Of a DNA stretch of 64,000 bases, positions 58,245 through 64,000 are shown one piece after another. Origin of the DNA: Multifurca ochricompacta (taxonomy: Eukaryota > Basidiomycota > Agaricomycetes > Russulales > Russulaceae); contig WTXG01000121.1 in assembly GCA_022496185.1 (NCBI GenBank), positions 1 through 64,000 on the forward strand. Reading direction: 5' to 3'. The translations under genes and the position numbers were made by a program. Below the pieces are notes generated by a model that was not told the origin of the DNA, did not search any database, and saw nothing but the letters and a program-made list of their open reading frames with translations. Numbering within the stretch: the stretch's first letter is position 1; each line of letters opens with the position of its first letter.

Positions 58245-59566
58245 GTGAATGCAATTCACCCAAAAGATTGTGCTGAATCACGTGATGTAAAGTAAACAAC
58301 AGAGAGGTTCCGGGATAACGGTTCGACACGTGATGTAAAGTAAACAATGGCATTGTTGAACCAAGATACCGGTACAGAGAGCTCACCCAACTCTCCCCCA
58401 CCGCTGACATCCCTAAAGTGGTAATCTTGTCACACAACTGTGATTTGTAATAATATTTATTTTAAAAAGGAAGTTATCGTTGATCAACAAAAAAAACATT
58501 ACAAATCAAAGTCATGTGACATATAGACAAACGTTTTCAACCTAATGAAAGACCGGCTCTGCTCATGCGACCACCTCACCCCCCTCACCTTCCCTCACAC
58601 TCCTACACCCCCTCTACTCCGACTGTTGACAGGATCTCCAATTCCTGCCTGACTGGGCTCTGGAACTTCACCCACTTCCATGGCACATACCCTTCACTTG
58701 CAAACCTTACATTGAGGATTTGCTCACCTTTATCCAGGACATGTGGGCCTTCACAAGGCCTCCTTTGGCAAGATGACCTTGCAAGCTGGATTAAGAGTCT
58801 GAGTTGGTGATATTGGGTAGTATGGGTAAGTTCACCTTCTTCTCCAACACACAGGCTCTCTTCCCCTCTCCACTCCTTCTCTATTACACACTGTCTCTCT
58901 TGTTTCCCTCTACCAAGAGGTTTTGCACATGGTGGTTCCCACCCTTCTCTCATGTTCACAACAGTAGTTACTATGTACTGGTAGTAGCTGTGCAATTTGG
59001 GCAAGGCCCTGAAGTGCAGATAAAATTGATTTCAAAAAATATAAAAACCTAATCTTGTACCTTTACACTTACTGCACAAGACTTGTGACCACTGTCAAAA
59101 GCAAGATAGGAAAAACAAGAAGGCCCAAAGAGTTCATGAATGTGAGAAAAAGAAGCACCAGGTCTAATTCCAGGACCACTGTATGCTCCGAGTGCTGGAA
59201 CAAGAGGGTGGCTCATTGAATGCCAAAGTTCTTATCTAATCCTTATCTGATCTTAGCCTAACTGATTTGTAATGATATTTCGTTCTGTAAAGCCTTGACG
59301 CGCGTTATAAAGTCGATTCCAAAAAAAAAAAAGATATTTCATTGATAACTTTCCTTTTTAAAATAAATATTATTACAAATCACAGTCGTGTGATAATATT
59401 ACCACTTTAGGGATGTCAGCGGTAGGGGAGAGTTGGGTGAGCTCTCTGTACCGGTATCTTGGTTCAACAATGCCATTGTTTACTCTACATCACGTGTCGA
59501 ACCGCTATCCCGGAACCTCTCTGTTGTTTACTTTACATCACGTGATTCGTCAACGAATTGCATCCA
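58245..59566. mobile_element. Nested palindromic TIR element with LINE fragments
   Basis: The outer inverted repeat of about 135 bp starts GTGAATGCAATTCACC at the left and ends GAATTGCATCCAGTG at the right, with CACGTGATGTAAAGTAAACA blocks. It is the same terminal family as 29482-30355. Directly inside lies a second inverted repeat (GCTCACCCAACTCTCCCCCAC..., 58380-59443) homologous to the element at 16295. The core holds two LINE 3' ends: about 58560-59048, and about 59060-59335 with an A(11) tail. Confidence 0.7.
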
Positions 59567-59589
59567 GTGTCACTTCAGTACCTGATCCT

Positions 59590-59860
59590 TACCTTGCTTG
59601 TGTCTATCCTCCGTTCCAAGTTCACCGCCTACGGCATTCTCTTACTATACCGATCTTCTGCTTCATAACTGGACTCTCAACAAGTATATAAAGGTCTACA
59701 ATACTTGTAGTAGAGCAGCCAGTGAGCTACCAGAAGCAGAAATCAAACGGCATTTCTCTCCCTTTCTATCTTTCTTTTACAAGCAGTAGATTCACAGCAG
59801 TTCAAAGCATGACACACTCTCCTTCGAAGTCTAGTCCTCTCTGGGACTCTTTCTATTCCA
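59590..59860 (+). repeat. hAT-like promoter/leader relic
   Basis: It contains ACAAGTATATAAAGGT (59680-59695) followed by CTTGTAGTAGAGCAGCCAGT, matching the leader of the hAT gene (minus strand of about 8300-8362). There is no transposase downstream; arm B homology starts at about 59900. Confidence 0.5.
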
Positions 59861-60401
59861 CCTTTCAACCTCTCCACTCGGGAACACTTTGCTTCGCACT
59901 CACCGCGGATAGGCTCCGCAAATGGGAGATAGTGGCGAAGCGAACGACAATACCCATACTACTTTTGACGAACGGTGGCAAGAGATGAGACAACTTGCTG
60001 GGATGATGAGCGGAGGCGGAAGGTTTCTGGGTGCCAAGAATGTATAACGCTGCGGGCGGTTTGTGTGTGTCCCTGATCGATCCTTTGCTACTGCAGCGCA
60101 ATTTGACCACATGCCACTTTGACTGCGGTCATCTCTGACTCGGTCCGGCTCACCTTGACCCACTCTTGGCACTGTTCCACATTTCCAACGATGATAGGGT
60201 GGCAGCGTAATTTCCCCACTTTACTATGCTATCGGGTTAACGCACCGGTTGGCTAGGTAAGTGCCACAGATTGAATTGAATATTAAGGGTGTTTTAATCA
60301 GTTAGTGAGTCGTTGCCTCATGAACCCATCTGATAGCACTGGACTTGTATATAAACAGGCATCCCAGCACTCCACCTTTCATACTGTCATACTAGCCTAC
60401 T

Positions 60402-60635
60402 ATGTTTCTCACTCGTACGTTTGGTGTCTTTCTCTCTGAGGAGAATGCTGAATATCTCTCCCCCTTTTTTTGACGACTTGTAGAAATGAAAATGCGCCTT
60501 TCTGCTGTTACGTTTACCCTAGCGGGCTTGGCTGTTGCCCTCGTGGGCTTGGTTGCTTTCCGGGCTCTCGCGGGGCATTCTGAGTGTGTCACTGTCGTAA
60601 TCTCTAATTCCATATCAGTAGATTTTGACCACTGA
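60402..60635 (+). CDS. Tiny membrane/secreted ORF, right copy
   Basis: Two exons give MFLTQMKMRLSAVTFTLAGL followed by a hydrophobic span to LVAFRALAGHSE and the end SISVDFDH (about 50 aa). The intron is GTACGT..CTTGTAG. A TATATAAAC box is about 50 bp upstream. The 83-codon frame at 60812-61063 is preceded by CAG and could be another exon, but the candidate donor (GTC|GTAATC) is not conserved in the left copy. Not recognised. Conservation reflects the duplication and does not prove coding. Confidence 0.35.
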
Positions 60636-61676
60636 AATCGGGAAGGGACGACAACTCATTTTTCCATGAGTTCATCGCACGAGAATTCGGCGGCGGCCAT
60701 GACCAGATTTTCAGGAATCCTTTAGGCCGCGCTAACGGGAGGCCGCTGTCAGTCAGTCTGGCCTCTTTTCCTTACCTGACGTCATGAATCGCTGTTAACT
60801 CCCAAGGACAGATGCCCAGTGCTTGTAGCACCCGTGGCCCTTCACGCGAATTCGGCTTCACCCCGGACTCAAACGGGGGAATCTTTAAAGCAAGCGATTT
60901 TCAAGGACAGACGCGAGATCCTCGCGATGTCTCCGACATCTTGCGTGATGTCGTCAGTTTTATTCCTGTGGACTCACAAGGGCGGATAATTGGAGCACGG
61001 GATGGCAGCAACGTCAGGTCAGTCGCATCATGCGACGTTGTCTTTTTGAGCCATTTGTGCTGATCTCTCCACCTTTCTCTTCCTCTTCCTCTTCCTCACG
61101 CACACAGACTTGAGGATTTTGCTCGCTATCGCGGCTACGCTGCCTCGTCAGGTCGTCAATGATCTCGATTGGAGTCCCGCTTGGTTCACGTAACATGGGA
61201 AATTTAGAGAGAAGTTCGCTCAGATTGTGGTAGATGACACTTCAGTTAGTACGCGGTCCCAAACGTGTAGGCTTTGATTTGTGCAAGGCCAATATGTAGA
61301 ATGATGAATCCGTTCTTTTGTGACTGCTCGTGTTCACTCTTTAAAGTGATGTTTCGATTTCCAGTCACGTCTTGTTCAGACCTTCACACTCTGGGGGTAG
61401 TGGTTTTGAGTATTGATGGTAATCCAACCGACTCAACTACAAGTCTTCCTTACTTTATTTAGTACACATAACTAAGCTCTGTCGCCAGACCCATATGAAT
61501 ATTTACAGTTACACTGGCTCCATCCTACCAACTCGCCATTAACAAGATCTTCGCCCTGCCCTGACTTGGCTTGCCGACGTACAAACTTGCGAATCTCTAC
61601 GGTTTTACATTCTCAAACAGAGCGCAACATGGTAAAAATGACGAGATACTTACGTGGTCCCGACATGGCCTGCGCT

Positions 61677-64000
61677 TTAGTGCATGGTCTTGGCATCGTG
61701 CTCCAACAATAGCTGCACAATCTCTTCTTGCCCACTTTCTCTTGCTATATCCAGTGCAGTCCTGCCTCGGTTGTCTTTCCGGCCCGTAATTGCACCGCAC
61801 CGCAAAAGCAACCGTACGGATTCCAGATCGTATCCTCCATTGGATGCCTGATGCAGTACAGTCTCTCCAAGGCTGTTCTGTTGATATACCAGCTGCGCAT
61901 TATCTTGGAGTAATAACTGTGCGATTTCTAGATAGCCATTCCGTAACGCCTGACCGAGCGGACTATACTGGCGCATGAACAAGGTATACGAGGATGCACC
62001 CAGTCTAAGCAGCAACTTTACGACGTGAAGATGTCCATTTTCTGATGCCGCATACAAGGCAGTCCGGCCCTCTGGGCCACCCAATGCAATGTTCGCACCA
62101 TTTTGCATTAGTACGTTCGCAGCACTGTAATGACCTTTTGCTGACGCCGCAGTTAATGGGGCCCCGTAGTAGCCAACACAGTCATTTAACCTTGTGCGGT
62201 TTATAGGAGCCAGCCACTCAACCATTGTATGGAAGCCGAGGAGAGAGGCGTAGTATAATGGGGTTACTTGGGGTTGTGACGGCGTCTCCGAGGACATCGA
62301 CTGCCCTGAACTATCATCCAGATTTGATATCCAAATCAAGGTTGCAAAGTGTGGTTTTTCTGAATCAAACAAAGGTTTCAGTGCGTCCCCTAAGTGCTGC
62401 TGAATAATGTTTGGCGACGCATGAACGGCAAAGTGCCGGGAAGCATAGGTTGCAAGAGGGAAGTTCGTAATACTGCTTTTGTTGACCTGATCGTCCAGGC
62501 ACAACAGAGCTGCGAGGCAGCCTTGCGCGACTATTGTATGGGAGCTTTCAATAGAAGCGTATCCGATAGGACAATAAAAGCGAGAAACACGCCCCCCCGA
62601 TCCGGCAATGCGGTTCGATGTTATGAACTGTTTCATAAAGGCGTGGGAAAATTGCACGACCGGGGATCCATCATTATTGACAAAGATAATAAGACTGGAG
62701 CATGTAGCCAGTATCGCATATTCTGCGTCTTTAGGCCGCCGTCCAGTCACCAACACAGGTAGTTCATTCAGGTTGATATCCAAGGCGAGAAACTCCGCAA
62801 GTTCCGAAACATGAAGTGGGCGTGCGGCCACAGCTATGCACTGAAAGAGACGGTGGGCATACTTCCACTTCTTCTCATCAATTTCCTCTAATAATTGCTC
62901 ATATTGCGCTATTATCTTCTCTGGAACTTCGTTCAGAGTCCGCCGGATATCTTCAGGATAACATCGGCGCAACTGGTACAACCGCCAGAACGCCAATCGA
63001 AACCTGTGCAATGACCTTAGCAAAGCCTCACAAACCGTAAAGAAACAATATACGTACATTCCGTCGGCTTCGTCCGACACCTTGTTAATCACGAGTTCTT
63101 TATCTTCGTCTTTCCATCGGCGCGTATTCATGTCCGAGTTGATAAAGAAGTTGATATAGTTGTTTATATCTCCAATTTGTCCATTCTCCTCATGAATGCA
63201 TACTGTCTGAGATGCTAACGGTTGGAGAACTGCTCGGGTATCTGCCTCCATACGACTGGAGACACATATGCGTAGGTGGGAATAACCTAAGTTCATAAGC
63301 CATTCAATAAACTCCAGGACGCTTTCTCGTGCTGATGGAGTATCAGAACTATTAGGGGATTCGTCTAGAGCATCCAAGATAAAATAAATTGGGCTTTGTC
63401 CAGGAATCGAGAGCATGTCCTTCAAGCATTCTAGAAGTGCGCCGTCACCAGCCTGAACTGATCCCATGGCATGTGTTGAATACAGGCGAGAGAGAATGTC
63501 GGAATAAATTTCGGATTGTTCGGATAGTTGGGTGAGAAGAGAAGAAACTAGACCACGCGCGTCTTGCATTTCCGTATTTTCGCGATCAAAGTAAAAATAC
63601 CCCATAGAGGCCAAGCCAGCTTCTTTCATTCTTATTAACTCTTGAATAATCGTTGAGCTATCCAGAAACGTCAGCTCTCCGAGAAGAGATAACGTTGACT
63701 TTGGCATACCAAAGTACGCTCTTTCCAGAGCCCGCTATGGAACGAGGGCGTGATCAGTGACGGGAAAGAATCGATTTCCGGCAATTGCGTACGCTTTCCA
63801 TGAATCCATAGCAAAGACCCGTTGTTTTTCCATTCTGTAAATCTGTCTCCTTCAATGAGCCATGTGCCTGTTCCACCGTGATGAGCTTTGCGCATGATAT
63901 TGTGACATTTCGACGGATCGGAAGGAGAGAGCCAGGTTCTAATATCCTTCAGCAAGCGGTCACCTAACGTATGAGTTTAGACTAAAGAATGAAGCCTAAA
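61677..64000 (-). CDS. NLR-8: NACHT-ankyrin part of STAND gene, runs off window
   Basis: Mirror twin of NLR-3 without its frameshift (YASRHFAVHA is intact). From the window edge inwards: the DIRTWLSPSDPSKCHNI exon, the Walker A exon (CGGGCTCTGGAAAGAGC near 63733), Walker B FILDALDESP near 63380, the winged-helix segment RPLHVSELAEFLALD near 62820, and six ankyrin repeats at about 62270-61680. The intron after EADGM is in frame and stop-free, so 61677-63707 reads without interruption. The Goodbye domain and start lie beyond 64000. No lesion is visible, so this is probably a functional copy. Confidence 0.88.

Larger units (their letters stand above)
59900..64000 (-). repeat. Inverted duplication, arm B right (continues)
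   Basis: It is the reverse-oriented counterpart of about 23320-27425, still matching at the window edge. Confidence 0.9.

Overview
The window reads as nuclear DNA of a filamentous fungus, most likely an Agaricomycete (mushroom-forming basidiomycete). The evidence is intron-dense genes with introns of about 50-65 bp and GT..AG borders, a Goodbye-NACHT-ankyrin NLR-like family typical of that group, a basidiomycete-type sesquiterpene synthase, and Copia, hAT and LINE elements. I saw no rRNA, tRNA or CRISPR.

Layout. 1-3.1 kb: 3' part of a Ty1/Copia retrotransposon with its 3' LTR. 3.1-11.1 kb: NLR-1, a gene broken by the Copia LTR, a hAT-type MITE and a complete 4.5-kb hAT transposon. 11.4-13.1 kb: alpha/beta-hydrolase copy 1 (minus). 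13.8-14.9 kb: an intact short-chain dehydrogenase/reductase. 15.1-16.2 kb: a decayed, internally deleted BOR1/SLC4-type anion transporter. 16.3-17 kb: a TIR element carrying a LINE tail. 18.1-21.5 kb: NLR-2 (three frameshifts). 22.3-25.7 kb: NLR-3 (one frameshift). 26-28.8 kb: a tiny membrane/secreted ORF and a small secreted protein. 29.5-31 kb: TE debris. 31.3-34.7 kb: NLR-4, intact (969 aa, 10 exons). 35.9-37.6 kb: hydrolase copy 2, intact. 38.1-41.5 kb: NLR-5. 41.5-46.3 kb: a single-copy spacer with an intact sesquiterpene synthase. From 46.3 kb on the order is mirrored on the minus strand: NLR-6, hydrolase copy 3, NLR-7 (intact), TE debris, the small ORF, and NLR-8 (running off the end).

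The dominating structure is therefore a large interrupted inverted repeat centred near 44 kb. Arm A is about 31.2-41.5 against 46.3-58.2 kb, and arm B about 22.2-27.4 against 59.9 to beyond 64 kb. It carries paralogous NLR-like STAND genes plus an alpha/beta-hydrolase. The arms are very similar but differ by private TE insertions, single-base indels and recombination: NLR-6 is a mosaic of segments matching different paralogues, including its ankyrin end. That is the pattern expected of a fungal recognition-receptor locus under birth-and-death evolution with gene conversion, although the many homopolymer indels and the palindrome itself call for an assembly check.

The NLR proteins are inferred to be signal-transducing NTPases: Goodbye N-terminal domain, NACHT with Walker A GKPGSGKS and Walker B ILDGLDES, a winged-helix segment, then 4-6 ankyrin repeats as the presumed sensor. 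The linked hydrolase recurs beside an NLR three times and may be a passenger or a partner.
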